This document shows, piece after piece, positions 1 through 7,663 of a DNA stretch of 45,687 nucleotides. The DNA comes from Collinsella sp. (GTDB taxonomy: Bacteria > Actinomycetota > Coriobacteriia > Coriobacteriales > Coriobacteriaceae). How positions within the stretch are numbered: position 1 is the stretch's first letter; every line of letters starts with the position of its first letter. The position numbers were made by a program, and so were the translations under genes. The DNA is taken from assembly GCA_019419525.1 (NCBI GenBank), contig DXZU01000038.1, positions 69 to 45,755 on the forward strand, read 5' to 3'. The notes beneath the pieces were generated by a model. It was not told the origin of the DNA and did not search any database. It saw only the letters and a list, made by a program, of their open reading frames with translations.

Positions 1-317
1 TGATGGGGAATAGTGGACGAGATTCCGGACTGAGCGGTTTTGATAGCCGATGCCGGGGTGGGTGCCCCTGAGCCGTGCAAAAATTGGAGTATTCTGCAAC
101 GATAGGGGGTCTGGTAATTTATTGCAGGCCATATAATGCAGTTCAAGAGTTATCTTAGGGTGTTAATCCGATGAGTTCTTCCTCAAATGCTGCCTAACGC
201 TCTCACGCAAGAGTGATTTCGCTTCACATTTGGATCCACTCGAGGGTGATAGACACCCGGCTCTGCTGAATACTCGCAATTTTGCACGTCGCTAGGGTAC
301 CCACCTTGTTAGCCGGC
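1..317. other. Intergenic or unannotated left edge, nothing recognised
   Basis: No convincing coding frame, RNA gene or terminator is visible. A TATAAT hexamer occurs at 132-137 without a good -35 partner, and an 8-codon ATG frame at 171-197 has no support. The DNA is AT-richer than most of the window, like the neighbouring gene. Confidence 0.5.
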
Positions 318-1508
318 CTAGTTTCCGGCACCGAAGATCCTGCCCTCGGGCGCGAGGCTGCTTGTTTGGGCAAATGATGGGCTGTCGGATTCGACTGTCT
401 GCATGTCATCGATTGCCGGAACTTCATTAATTGTCGGGTCATCCAGCGTGATGCCTTCGAGTGTTGCTTTTTCGAGGTCGATTCGTTGACGATCTTCGGA
501 ATCCTGGCGGAGCTGCTTCTGAATTCGCTTTTTCTCTTCTATAAGCCTTCTGAGTACAAACTGTCTCAGGTCCTCTTGCATGATTTGAAAGTCTTTTGGC
601 AGACGCGAGGGGCGTACGCCCTCTTTCCGCTGGATTGCTTCCATGACCCTAACAAAAGCGCTGGCATGCATAAAGGAATAACGACTGACGGTGATGATTC
701 CGTATCCCATGGACGCAAGCGCATTCTTGCGCTCCTCATCGATGGCGCGGTCTTCTTCCGCGTCATGATAAAAACCGTTGTATTCAATGTCTGTGCGAGA
801 TTTCTTTAGATATGCATCCATAAAGAACTTTTTGCGTCTCGTGAGATTCTTTGCGGCAGCGGTGACCTGCACCTCGTAATCGGTCTCAATTCCCTTAATA
901 CCAAGTCCTCCTTCGCTTTTAGGCAGCGTTAGCATCATGACAAAGGCCGTTTCCATAGGAGACCGGCATCCATCGCGTACACATTGGATCGCCTTTCGGG
1001 CAAGGGCCAAACCGTCGCATCTGGTAATGGAATTAAAGAACTGCTTTAACCTTTCGGTCGAGGTGAGCGCGAAACGCTCGGTATAGGAGGTGGAAGAGTC
1101 GGTTCCAAGGGAATAAGCGCCGCACAGTTCAAAGTAGTACTCCACTAGTTCGCGAAAAGAAAGATAGGTGGCGGCCTGAAGTGCGCAAAGCTCAACGCCA
1201 ACAATGAAGATGCCATCTTTGAGCTCTATAAAGCGTGAGTTCGAGAATCGTTTTGAAGAAACGTGGCACTGACAGTTCATTGCATAGCGCGCATTCCTGC
1301 GATCAAACACCATCACCTCGAGGGAATCATTTGCGTCGAGGGAAACATCATTTTTGGTGAGCCATTCTGTGACTGCGTCAAGGAGCGTTCCGGTGGGACA
1401 TGATCCGTAAATCGCGGCAGGACTACAGGATTCGATGCCTTTCGCAGACACCGAATGCGCGGCCTGGTAGACCGCTTTTGCAGTGGTATGTGACAATACG
1501 ATACTCAT
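318..1508 (-). CDS. AbiEi-like / Vsr-type (PD-(D/E)XK) endonuclease-domain protein
   Basis: Protein of 396 residues. Residues 1-135 resemble the AbiEi/coriobacterial 'transcriptional regulator' layout: an N-terminal SHTTA segment and a stretch around residues 100-131 (VGVELCALQAA, then FELCG) like the AbiEi C-terminal region. Residues 183-280 look like a DUF559/Vsr-type PD-(D/E)XK nuclease: E187 in SPMETAF, then D240-I-E242-YNG and H248, followed by an R-rich helix and a hydrophobic GYGIITV strand. The last 90 residues are charged and probably coiled or disordered. The ATG at 1508 is the only sensible start. The gene stands alone, and its base composition is visibly lower in GC than the genes to its right, which suggests recent transfer. 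A defence or toxin role is inferred only; no partner AbiEii-type nucleotidyltransferase is seen beside it. Confidence 0.6.
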   Translation of the reverse strand: MSIVLSHTTAKAVYQAAHSVSAKGIESCSPAAIYGSCPTGTLLDAVTEWLTKNDVSLDANDSLEVMVFDRRNARYAMNCQCHVSSKRFSNSRFIELKDGIFIVGVELCALQAATYLSFRELVEYYFELCGAYSLGTDSSTSYTERFALTSTERLKQFFNSITRCDGLALARKAIQCVRDGCRSPMETAFVMMLTLPKSEGGLGIKGIETDYEVQVTAAAKNLTRRKKFFMDAYLKKSRTDIEYNGFYHDAEEDRAIDEERKNALASMGYGIITVSRYSFMHASAFVRVMEAIQRKEGVRPSRLPKDFQIMQEDLRQFVLRRLIEEKKRIQKQLRQDSEDRQRIDLEKATLEGITLDDPTINEVPAIDDMQTVESDSPSFAQTSSLAPEGRIFGAGN

Positions 1509-1856
1509 GGTATATATCGTGTCAGCTAATGTCGTGTTGATGGCGCTGAGTGGAAAAGCCGTTTTAGAGGTCTAACCAAATGCTGTCCAAAAGCTTGACG
1601 CAATTATGGGCTGGTATGCCCTATAAAAGTTTTCGCAGCTTAGCTATAGCATATAAATACTCAACTGCCGCACATTTGATAGTGATGCATCACCATCCGA
1701 CAACGAATTACGCGTCGGGAATTGGCCGAAATCGTTCAAAATGAGGGTTCAGAATTTGTGATGGCAAATCTATCTGTGGAACGTAGGGCGGCCCCGCTGC
1801 GGGGTTTCCCGCTGCGGGGCCGCTCGTGATCTACGCCGTGTTTGTCGTAGACGTTT
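1509..1856. other. Intergenic gap of 348 bp with a GC-rich hairpin
   Basis: This gap separates two minus-strand genes. It holds the upstream region of the nuclease-like gene, AT-rich around 1615-1680, and a GC-rich palindrome at 1788-1823. I see no further coding frame, and no promoter pair that meets a normal -35/-10 spacing. Confidence 0.5.
1788..1823 (-). terminator. GC-rich hairpin 3' of the exonuclease gene
   Basis: Arms GCGGCCCCGC (1788-1797) and GCGGGGCCGC (1814-1823) are perfect complements. Inside, the string CCCGCTGCGGGG occurs twice. It lies 34 nt beyond the stop of the minus-strand exonuclease gene. No T-run follows on the minus strand, so it may be an RNA-stabilising hairpin or a weak terminator rather than a classical one. 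Confidence 0.4.
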
Positions 1857-2825
1857 CTACTTGGCAAATAGGTTCTTGAGGTTGAACTCGGCTTGGACGG
1901 TGCGGAGCATGAGGTCGGTGTCGTCCAGGCCCAGATGCTGCTCGTTGGCGTCGGCGGCGAGGGTTCCACGGCGGCGCGCCCAGTTCTCGAGCGCGGCGGG
2001 GGCGGATTCGCGGGGGAGCGAGCGGACGTCGGCATCCAGGCTGCGGCAGATCTGGCGCGAGTCGATGACGATAATCTTGCCGGCACGACGCGCCTCGGCG
2101 TAACCGTCCAGGTGAATCTTGAACCAGCTGTCCTCGAACGCGGCGTTATGCGCCATGTACGGGTACTTCTTCATAAGCTTGAGCAGCTGCTTCTGCAGTC
2201 CCTTGTTCTCACGGAAGGGCGTTTTGCCGTCGATGTCGTCCCAAGTGATGTGGTGGATATTCGACAGCGGCACGTCTTCGCCGCGATAGATGTCGGGCAG
2301 GCCGCAGTAGTGTGCTTCGGCGTCATGCGGCACGGCGTCGCTGGTGAGCTCCATGATTTCCCAGCCCACGTTGATGATGTAGCCGCGCTCGGGCGCGCGA
2401 CCGGTGGTTTCGATGTCGATGCCCAGCACCGTGCCTTGGATGGGCTTGCGGGCGTAGGCCACGCCGAGCGCGTCGCGGTCGCCGCGGATTTCGCGCATGA
2501 CGGACGCGGCGGTGCGCTTTTGCATCTTGCCGATGGCAGCGCAGGTGTCGGCATCGGACAGGCCGCGCGAAAGCGTCGCGGGCGTCACGTTGCGCAGGCG
2601 CGCCTCGCCAATCTGGTCGCACAGGTCGCGGTTGCGGTCAGCCAGGCCGCGCACGGTGGCAAAGTCGAAGCTGGGGTCGCCCTCGGCGGTAAAGTACTCG
2701 GTTTCGAGCACCTTAAGGGCCTCCTCGCCCTTCTGGCGCTCGGACTCCATGGCGCCGTGATCGCCATAGATAAACATGGGGATAAACGGCTGGCGCTCGT
2801 ATTCGAGTGCTTGTGAAACGTTCAT
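1857..2825 (-). CDS. DEDDh 3'-5' exonuclease (DnaQ-like) with N-terminal extension
   Basis: Protein of 322 residues. The exonuclease fold occupies about residues 130-315: motif I D137-I-E139 in GIDIETTG, motif II HNAAFED with D232, and motif III H297 followed by D302 in HLGLDDTD, which is the DEDDh signature. Such proteins remove nucleotides from 3' ends with two metal ions and act in proofreading or nucleic-acid turnover. The first 130 residues match no domain I know; they are charged and helical and may bind a partner or substrate. The start has an AAGGAGC ribosome site. The gene is monocistronic, with the hairpin at 1788-1823 behind it. It is too short and too isolated to be the polymerase III epsilon subunit with confidence. 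Confidence 0.8.
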   Translation of the reverse strand: MNVSQALEYERQPFIPMFIYGDHGAMESERQKGEEALKVLETEYFTAEGDPSFDFATVRGLADRNRDLCDQIGEARLRNVTPATLSRGLSDADTCAAIGKMQKRTAASVMREIRGDRDALGVAYARKPIQGTVLGIDIETTGRAPERGYIINVGWEIMELTSDAVPHDAEAHYCGLPDIYRGEDVPLSNIHHITWDDIDGKTPFRENKGLQKQLLKLMKKYPYMAHNAAFEDSWFKIHLDGYAEARRAGKIIVIDSRQICRSLDADVRSLPRESAPAALENWARRRGTLAADANEQHLGLDDTDLMLRTVQAEFNLKNLFAK

Positions 2826-2907
2826 ATAACTGCTCCTTGGACGGGCCGTGTCGCGCGGCTCGGTGGCATTGAGTTATGGCGAGATGATAGTTTACCATGG
2901 GCAACTA

Positions 2908-2935
2908 TTGGCATCGCGCCTAGGACAACTACAAT
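2908..2935 (+). promoter_or_regulatory. Sigma-A type promoter of the metal exporter gene
   Basis: TTGGCA (2908-2913) and TACAAT (2930-2935) are separated by 16 bp, each one base from consensus. The -10 is embedded in the first of two CTAGGAC-TACAAT repeats. Confidence 0.6.
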
Positions 2936-2965
2936 ACCCTAGTTGACCGCTAGGACTTTTACAAT
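2920..2965 (+). repeat. Two 30-bp-period direct repeats CTAGGAC-N3-TACAAT (possible operator)
   Basis: CTAGGAC then TACAAT occurs at 2920-2935 and again at 2950-2965, exactly 30 bp apart. An inverted pair CAACTA/TAGTTG lies between them. The position over and just after the predicted promoter suggests a regulator site, or two alternative -10 elements. Confidence 0.45.
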
Positions 2966-2997
2966 GCTGCCGAAAGACATGAAAGGTTCCATCCGTC

Positions 2998-4098
2998 ATG
3001 GATTTGCTGATTGATATTCTGCTCGACGCCGGCAAGGACACGCTCTCGCTGGTGCCGTTTTTGTTGGTGACGTATCTGGCCCTCGAGACACTTGAGCACG
3101 TTGCGGGCGACCGCGTCAACGGCGCTATCAAGCGCGCCGGCGCTGCGGGTCCCGTGGCTGGCTCGCTGCTGGGCATTGTGCCGCAGTGCGGATTTTCGGC
3201 CATGGCAGCAACGCTGTACGCCGGCCGTGTCGTGACGCTGGGCACGCTGGTCGCCGTGTTCCTCTCGACCTCCGATGAGATGCTGCCGCTGTTGCTCGCC
3301 GAGCAGGTGCCCGTGCAGACCATGGCGATGCTTTTGGCTTCGAAGGCACTGATCGCGCTGGTCACGGGCTTTATCGTGGACGCGGCTATCCGCGGCCTTC
3401 GTCGTAATGCCCGCGCGCATGCGGCGATTCGCCGTACCGTGCTGGGGACCGCTGCCAATCCGGCTCATGTGAACTGCGCGCACGACGACCATACCGGGGG
3501 CGACATCATTGATGAAGTGGCCGAGGCGGGCGTGAGCGCCGACCACATCCACGAGTTGTGCGAGCGCGACCATTGCGGTTGCGATGATGATGAAGATGAA
3601 CACGAGCGCGACCACGGACACAGCCATGACCACGGTCACGCAGGCGAGCATGAGCACCACCACGGCCATGGGCACGACCACGGTCACTCCCACGAAGGTG
3701 CGCCCGTCCTGTCGATTATCCGCAGCGCGATCTCGCACACCGTGCAGGTTTCGGTTTTTATTTTCCTGGTGACGCTGATTCTAGTTGCCGTGCTCGAGAC
3801 CTTCGGAGAGTCCGCGATCGAGCAGTTCCTGCGTGGCAACGAGACGCTCGCCGTCTTGGGCTCGGCACTCGTCGGCCTGATCCCCAACTGCTCGGCCAGC
3901 GTGGTCATTACGCAGCTGTACCTGGAGGGCGCGCTACAGCTGGCGCCGATGCTCGCCGGCACGCTCATTTCCGCCGGCGTGGGCTATCTTGTCCTGTTCC
4001 GCACCAACCGCAGCGCTCGTGAAAACGCCGTGTTCCTGGTCATGATGTACGTCATCGGCGCCGGCTGGGGCCTTATCCTATCCGCCTTCGGCCTCTAA
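2998..4098 (+). CDS. Putative 10-TM heavy-metal exporter (ArsP_2 / putative manganese transporter family)
   Basis: Protein of 366 residues in two similar membrane halves, each with a conserved substrate-site motif: IVPQCGFSAMA near residue 60 and IPNCSASVVITQ near residue 300. This duplicated P-x-C-x-x-S arrangement is typical of the ArsP_2 family of predicted metal exporters. Between the halves, about residues 185-237, is a soluble loop with HCGC followed by a dense His/Asp/Glu stretch (about 16 histidines in 40 residues), very likely a metal-binding sensor or delivery loop. The ATG at 2998 follows a GAAAGG site. Promoter and repeat operator lie directly upstream and a strong terminator downstream, so the gene is a single transcription unit. 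The metal is not determined by sequence; Mn, Zn or another divalent cation is plausible. Confidence 0.75.
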   Translation: MDLLIDILLDAGKDTLSLVPFLLVTYLALETLEHVAGDRVNGAIKRAGAAGPVAGSLLGIVPQCGFSAMAATLYAGRVVTLGTLVAVFLSTSDEMLPLLLAEQVPVQTMAMLLASKALIALVTGFIVDAAIRGLRRNARAHAAIRRTVLGTAANPAHVNCAHDDHTGGDIIDEVAEAGVSADHIHELCERDHCGCDDDEDEHERDHGHSHDHGHAGEHEHHHGHGHDHGHSHEGAPVLSIIRSAISHTVQVSVFIFLVTLILVAVLETFGESAIEQFLRGNETLAVLGSALVGLIPNCSASVVITQLYLEGALQLAPMLAGTLISAGVGYLVLFRTNRSARENAVFLVMMYVIGAGWGLILSAFGL

Positions 4099-4113
4099 GT
4101 AGGCCTAAAAAAT

Positions 4114-4183
4114 GGGCTTCAAATAGCCATGCTCGGCGCCTGCGCAATGCGGCGACGCATGGCATTTTGAAGCCCGTTTTTTG
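4114..4183. terminator. Long bidirectional intrinsic terminator after the metal exporter
   Basis: Arms GGGCTTCAAA (4114-4123) and TTTGAAGCCC (4166-4175) are perfect, extended inward by GCCATGC/GCATGGC. TTTTTT follows on the plus strand, and A6 before the stem gives a T-run on the minus strand. Confidence 0.8.
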
Positions 4184-4216
4184 TTGAGCCATGGATTCCG
4201 AGCGCTCACACCGCGC

Positions 4217-4262
4217 AAAACAAAAAGGTAGATTTCCGGGCATGTCCCGAAAATCTACCTTG
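4217..4262 (-). terminator. Intrinsic terminator of the yaiI transcription unit
   Basis: AAGGTAGATTTCCGGG pairs with CCCGAAAATCTACCTT almost perfectly over 4225-4262. Reading the minus strand, the stem is followed by a T-rich tract (A-rich 4217-4226 on the plus strand), directly after the yaiI stop codon. Confidence 0.8.
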
Positions 4263-4263
4263 G

Positions 4264-4746
4264 TTAGCGCAGCAGCTCGGTGAGGTTGCGCTTAAAGCGG
4301 GCCCGGTCTTCGCTGGTAAATGCCGCCGGACCGCGAGTGCGACCGCCGGCGCGGCGCACCTTCTTTTCCTCGTGGCGAATAAACAGTTGCATGTCGATGG
4401 TCGCCTTATCGTAGACGCGCCCGCGCACGCCGATGGCGGCGGCATCGCGCCCGAGCACCATGCTCGCCAAGCCAATGTCCTGCGTCACGACTACATCGCC
4501 CGCCTGCAGGCGTTCGACAATGGCAAAGTCGGCGCTGTCGGCGCCCATGCTCACATCGAGCGTCGTGACCCAAAAACCGCGTCGCGCATGCTCGACGTCG
4601 CGCGGATCGTCGCGGCGAATGTGGCGTTCCAGGTTCTGTGTGCTGTTGCCGGCGATAACGACGGCGACGCCCGCCCGCCGCGCGCAGTCAATCGACTCGC
4701 GCGTGACCGGGCAGGCGTCTGCATCAATAAAGAGCGTTCGCGGCAT
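4264..4746 (-). CDS. yaiI: YaiI/YqxD family protein (DUF188, NYN-like fold)
   Basis: Protein of 160 residues, full length for the family. It begins with the conserved FIDADACPV acidic motif (D8, D10) and carries the family's later motifs, including VVTQDIGLAS around residue 88 and a basic tail with RAGGRTRGP. The family has a PIN/NYN-like fold suggesting nucleic-acid processing, but no activity is established. Its ATG immediately follows the TAG stop of the DUF308 gene (TAGATG), so it is probably translated by coupling; there is no strong ribosome site of its own. The pair forms a short minus-strand operon ending at the terminator at 4217-4262. Confidence 0.85.
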   Translation of the reverse strand: MPRTLFIDADACPVTRESIDCARRAGVAVVIAGNSTQNLERHIRRDDPRDVEHARRGFWVTTLDVSMGADSADFAIVERLQAGDVVVTQDIGLASMVLGRDAAAIGVRGRVYDKATIDMQLFIRHEEKKVRRAGGRTRGPAAFTSEDRARFKRNLTELLR

Positions 4747-5349
4747 CTAGTGCACCAGTTTGCCAAATTGAATAGCGCGAACAATCAGCGTTACGCCAAA
4801 CACCAGCAGTGCGGCGCCGCTAAAGATGACGAGCATCTTGGCCGACCACAGCGGATAGATAAACACGAACATGCCGGCGATGATGGAGAGCGCGCCGCTC
4901 AGGATGGCGAGGGCACGGTTGGACGAAAGCTCGGACTCCAGAATGGACATGACACCTTCGACGATCCAGCCAAAGCCGGCCACGATAACCACCATCGTGG
5001 TGAGCGTCGCGGTCGAGAAGGCCTGGTTGCGCAGGATTATGACGCCGCCCAAGATAATGAGTAGGTTGGAGATGATGCTCGTCACGCGCCAGCCGGTGGG
5101 CAGCAGTGGCTCGAAAACAGCGGTAAACAGCCTGATCGCGGCCGTGATCACAAAGTAGAAGCCCAAGACGGTCGTTAGGAAGACGAGGGACTTGGCGGGC
5201 GCAAACAGCAGTGCGATGCCGGCGACGAGCGCCAAGACGCCCGTGATGGCGTAAATCCAGCGCACGGCCTTGACGGCCTTGCCTGCCATGCTTTTCTCGT
5301 CAAATCCAAACTGGCTCGATTTTTGGTCATCGTTCTTAAAGATGCCCAT
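4747..5349 (-). CDS. HdeD/DUF308 family integral membrane protein
   Basis: Protein of 200 residues with a short charged N-terminus followed by six hydrophobic segments (about residues 30-50, 55-75, 85-105, 112-132, 143-160 and 168-190), the usual layout of DUF308/HdeD proteins. Members are linked to acid stress in enterobacteria, but the molecular role is unknown. The start has a clear AAAGGAGAC site. It is the first gene of a two-gene unit with yaiI, stop and start being directly abutted. Confidence 0.75.
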   Translation of the reverse strand: MGIFKNDDQKSSQFGFDEKSMAGKAVKAVRWIYAITGVLALVAGIALLFAPAKSLVFLTTVLGFYFVITAAIRLFTAVFEPLLPTGWRVTSIISNLLIILGGVIILRNQAFSTATLTTMVVIVAGFGWIVEGVMSILESELSSNRALAILSGALSIIAGMFVFIYPLWSAKMLVIFSGAALLVFGVTLIVRAIQFGKLVH

Positions 5350-5584
5350 AATGTCTCCTTTCCGTGCGGCGTAAGCCTTGATCGTTACAACCAGTATCGC
5401 CTAAAGGCGCTGGCGTATGGGTCGGGGAGGGCGAAACGTAACCCAAAGGCCCCGAATTGTTTCCGTTGTTCCCCACGTCGCGATTTTCTATTCAACAGGT
5501 GTAGAACATTGCAGCCCTGTTCGTTATTGCCTACGTTTTAGGTTAGATTTTCCTAAGAACAATTGCCCGAAATTGGGGGTCCCT

Positions 5585-6256
5585 ATGAACGAAGCAGTTC
5601 CCGCAGCGCCGGTAAGCGCTGAGTCGATGGCAAAGCAGGGTTGCGAAAAGCTCGGCTTGGACGCGTTTGATGCGTTGGTTCGCTGCGCCCGCACGTGCCG
5701 TCGCTTTGACGAGTCCATGCGCGTGCCGCGTGAGCTTTTGCTTGAGCTGGCGGAGCTGGCGCACCTGACTCCCTGTGGTGCCAATGCTCAGCGTCTGCGT
5801 TTTCATGTGGTAAGCGGTGCAGAGGACTGCGCGCGTGTATTTGACGAGCTTGCATGGGCCGGTGCGCTCAAGGATTGGCCGGGTCCCGATGAGGGCGAGC
5901 GCCCGACCGGCTACATCGCGATTCTTGCCGAGCGCGCCGTTCCGGGTAAGCCCGCCGCTCCTATTACTGAGGTCGACACGGGCATTGCCGCGCAGACGAT
6001 GATGCTCGCCGCCCGCAGCGCCACGCCCGAGGTGGCTGCCTGCATGTTCAAGGCCTTTACGCCCCACGCGATCGATGCCATGGGGCTCGATAGCGACAAG
6101 TATGAGCTCAAGCTGATCATGGCGTTTGGCGTTCCGGCCGAGACGCAGGTGATCGATGCGATCGATTCCAACCCCGACGGCTCAATTAATTACTGGCGCG
6201 ACGAGGCGCAGGTGCACCACGTACCCAAGCGCCCGCTTGCCGACGTACTGGTGTAG
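5585..6256 (+). CDS. Nitroreductase family flavoprotein
   Basis: Protein of 223 residues. The N-terminal CARTCRRFDES resembles the R-S/R-R-F FMN-binding start of nitroreductases, followed by a T-P-C-G-A-N-A-Q stretch near residue 62 that matches the family's P-S-A-x-N-x-Q FMN-contact motif. The middle holds an ITEVDTGIAAQTMMLAA helix, also typical. These enzymes bind FMN and reduce quinones, nitro compounds or enones with NAD(P)H; the substrate cannot be told. I chose the ATG at 5585 because it has a GGGGG ribosome site; the frame stays open upstream, but without a site. A CCACCACAAAGG palindrome begins 33 nt after the stop. Confidence 0.8.
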   Translation: MNEAVPAAPVSAESMAKQGCEKLGLDAFDALVRCARTCRRFDESMRVPRELLLELAELAHLTPCGANAQRLRFHVVSGAEDCARVFDELAWAGALKDWPGPDEGERPTGYIAILAERAVPGKPAAPITEVDTGIAAQTMMLAARSATPEVAACMFKAFTPHAIDAMGLDSDKYELKLIMAFGVPAETQVIDAIDSNPDGSINYWRDEAQVHHVPKRPLADVLV

Positions 6257-6289
6257 CTGAGCGTCACCGCGGTGTGATCCGGCGGTAAA

Positions 6290-6322
6290 CCACCACAAAG
6301 GTACCTGTCCCCTTTGCGGTGG
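6290..6322. repeat. CCACCACAAAGG palindromic repeat, copy 1
   Basis: Arms at 6290-6301 and 6311-6322 with one mismatch (CCTTTGCGGTGG); the spacer reads in the TACCTGTCC orientation. It lies 33 nt after the nitroreductase stop and only about 16 nt before the GTG of the next gene, so it could affect both termination and translation. Confidence 0.85.
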
Positions 6323-6338
6323 TGCGAGGGGAGGACGT

Positions 6339-6881
6339 GTGGCAGATTTGTATTTGGTGCGGCATGGGCAGACTGAGCTCAATGTGCAGAACATTTTGCA
6401 GGGTGGGCACGATTCGCCGCTTACGGCGCGCGGGCGCGAGCAGGCGCTGGCGACGCGCGCGGCGTTTGAGGCGCGTGGCGTGACCTTTGACCGTGTGTAT
6501 TCCTCGCCGTTGGGCCGGGCGCGGCATACGGCTGAGCTAATTGCTGGTGAGGGCCGCTCGATAGAGCTGGTCGATGACCTGCGCGAGTGGCATTTGGGCT
6601 CGCTGGAGGGTACATCAAATCGCGAGATGCCGCCGCAGCCCTGGGGTGATTATCCGGTGGCCTTTGGTGGCGAGTCTGAAGGCGAGCTCCAGTCGCGCAT
6701 GGTCGCGGCGCTGTCCCACATCATGGCCAGGCCGCAGCACGACTGTGTGCTGGCAGTCTCCCACGGCTCTTCCTGCCAGGAGTTTCTTGAGTATGTGACT
6801 GGCAGGGGAGAGCTACCCGACAACGGTGCCGTGCTTCATTTTGGCTATTGCGACGGTGCGTTTTCGCTCCTTGATTGGTAA
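6339..6881 (+). CDS. Histidine phosphatase superfamily protein (phosphoglycerate mutase-like), first of a tandem pair
   Basis: Protein of 180 residues with the complete branch-1 histidine phosphatase signature: LVRHGQT with the phospho-accepting H9, R60 in SSPLGRARHT, E83 in LREWHLG as probable proton donor, and H142 in AVSHGSS. It dephosphorylates a small molecule or acts as a mutase; the short length without the dPGM-specific insert favours a phosphatase. The GTG start at 6339 follows GAGGGGAGG. The next gene, 17 nt downstream, is a paralogue with the same residues. Phosphoserine phosphatases of this fold are known from Hydrogenobacter, and the serC-serA unit lies a few kilobases away, so phosphoserine is a candidate substrate (inference). 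Cobalamin or mutase-type roles remain possible. Confidence 0.85.
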   Translation: MADLYLVRHGQTELNVQNILQGGHDSPLTARGREQALATRAAFEARGVTFDRVYSSPLGRARHTAELIAGEGRSIELVDDLREWHLGSLEGTSNREMPPQPWGDYPVAFGGESEGELQSRMVAALSHIMARPQHDCVLAVSHGSSCQEFLEYVTGRGELPDNGAVLHFGYCDGAFSLLDW

Positions 6882-6898
6882 CGAACGAAAGGACCCCT

Positions 6899-7534
6899 AT
6901 GAATAAAGACCTGTATCTGGTTCGTCATGGGCAGACAATATTCAACCTTAAGCGCATTATTCAGGGTTGGAGTGACTCGCCGCTTACGCAGTTGGGTTGC
7001 GACCAGGCGGCGCGTGCCGGCATGTTCTTACGTGCGCGCGGCATTGAACCCGATCATGCCTACACCTCCACACTTCATCGCACCGAGCAGACTATCGCCA
7101 ACCTGTGGCCGGGCTTGGCGTACGAGCGCCTGGACGGTCTGCGTGAGTGGTTCTTTGGCGACTTTGAGGCCGAGCGCGTGATGCTTATGCCCGAGCGCCC
7201 GTGGCGAGATTTCTATCGTCAGTTTGGCGGCGAGGGCCAGATGCAGGTGCGCGAGCGCATGGCGGCGACGATAACCGATCTTATGCGACGTCCGGACCAC
7301 GAGTGCGTGCTCGCGGTGAGCCACGGTTCGGCTATCAAGGAGTTTTTGGACCACGTGCGGGGCGCGGCGGCCGACGAGCGCGAACGCGTGCCGGGCAACT
7401 GCTCAGTGCTGCATTTTGCGTTTGACGATGCGGCCGATACGTTTGAACTGGTCGAAGTCTTTACGCAGGAAGACTACGCGCGCGAGCTGGGGCTTGAACC
7501 GCTCGTGGCTACTGCGGGTCCGCAGCGCGGATAA
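6899..7534 (+). CDS. Histidine phosphatase superfamily protein, second of a tandem pair
   Basis: Protein of 211 residues, clearly a paralogue of the preceding gene: LVRHGQT (H10), R61 in STLHRTEQT, E83 in LREWFFG, and H142 in AVSHGSA. It has a longer C-terminal tail ending in a Gly/Arg-rich stretch. I chose the ATG at 6899 because GAAAGGA lies 6 nt upstream; an earlier in-frame start overlaps the preceding stop and lacks a site. Tandem histidine phosphatases may form a heteromer, as PspA/PspB of Hydrogenobacter do (family knowledge), but that is not shown here. The unit ends at a hairpin shared with the converging DUF1015 gene. Confidence 0.85.
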   Translation: MNKDLYLVRHGQTIFNLKRIIQGWSDSPLTQLGCDQAARAGMFLRARGIEPDHAYTSTLHRTEQTIANLWPGLAYERLDGLREWFFGDFEAERVMLMPERPWRDFYRQFGGEGQMQVRERMAATITDLMRRPDHECVLAVSHGSAIKEFLDHVRGAAADERERVPGNCSVLHFAFDDAADTFELVEVFTQEDYARELGLEPLVATAGPQRG

Positions 7535-7581
7535 CGCGAGCGCGGCGGCACGGGTCGTCGGCATAACTTCTCGACGCAAAA

Positions 7582-7618
7582 GGGGCGGAGATGCATGTAC
7601 CTGCTGCATCTCCGCCCC
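7582..7618. terminator. Bidirectional terminator between converging units
   Basis: Perfect 14-bp arms GGGGCGGAGATGCA (7582-7595) and TGCATCTCCGCCCC (7605-7618). AAAA before the stem gives a minus-strand T-run; CTGTTTGTT follows on the plus strand. Confidence 0.75.
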
Positions 7619-7663
7619 CTGTTTGTTGGGCTGCCGATTTTTGTGCTGGACGGTCTGGTCTTG

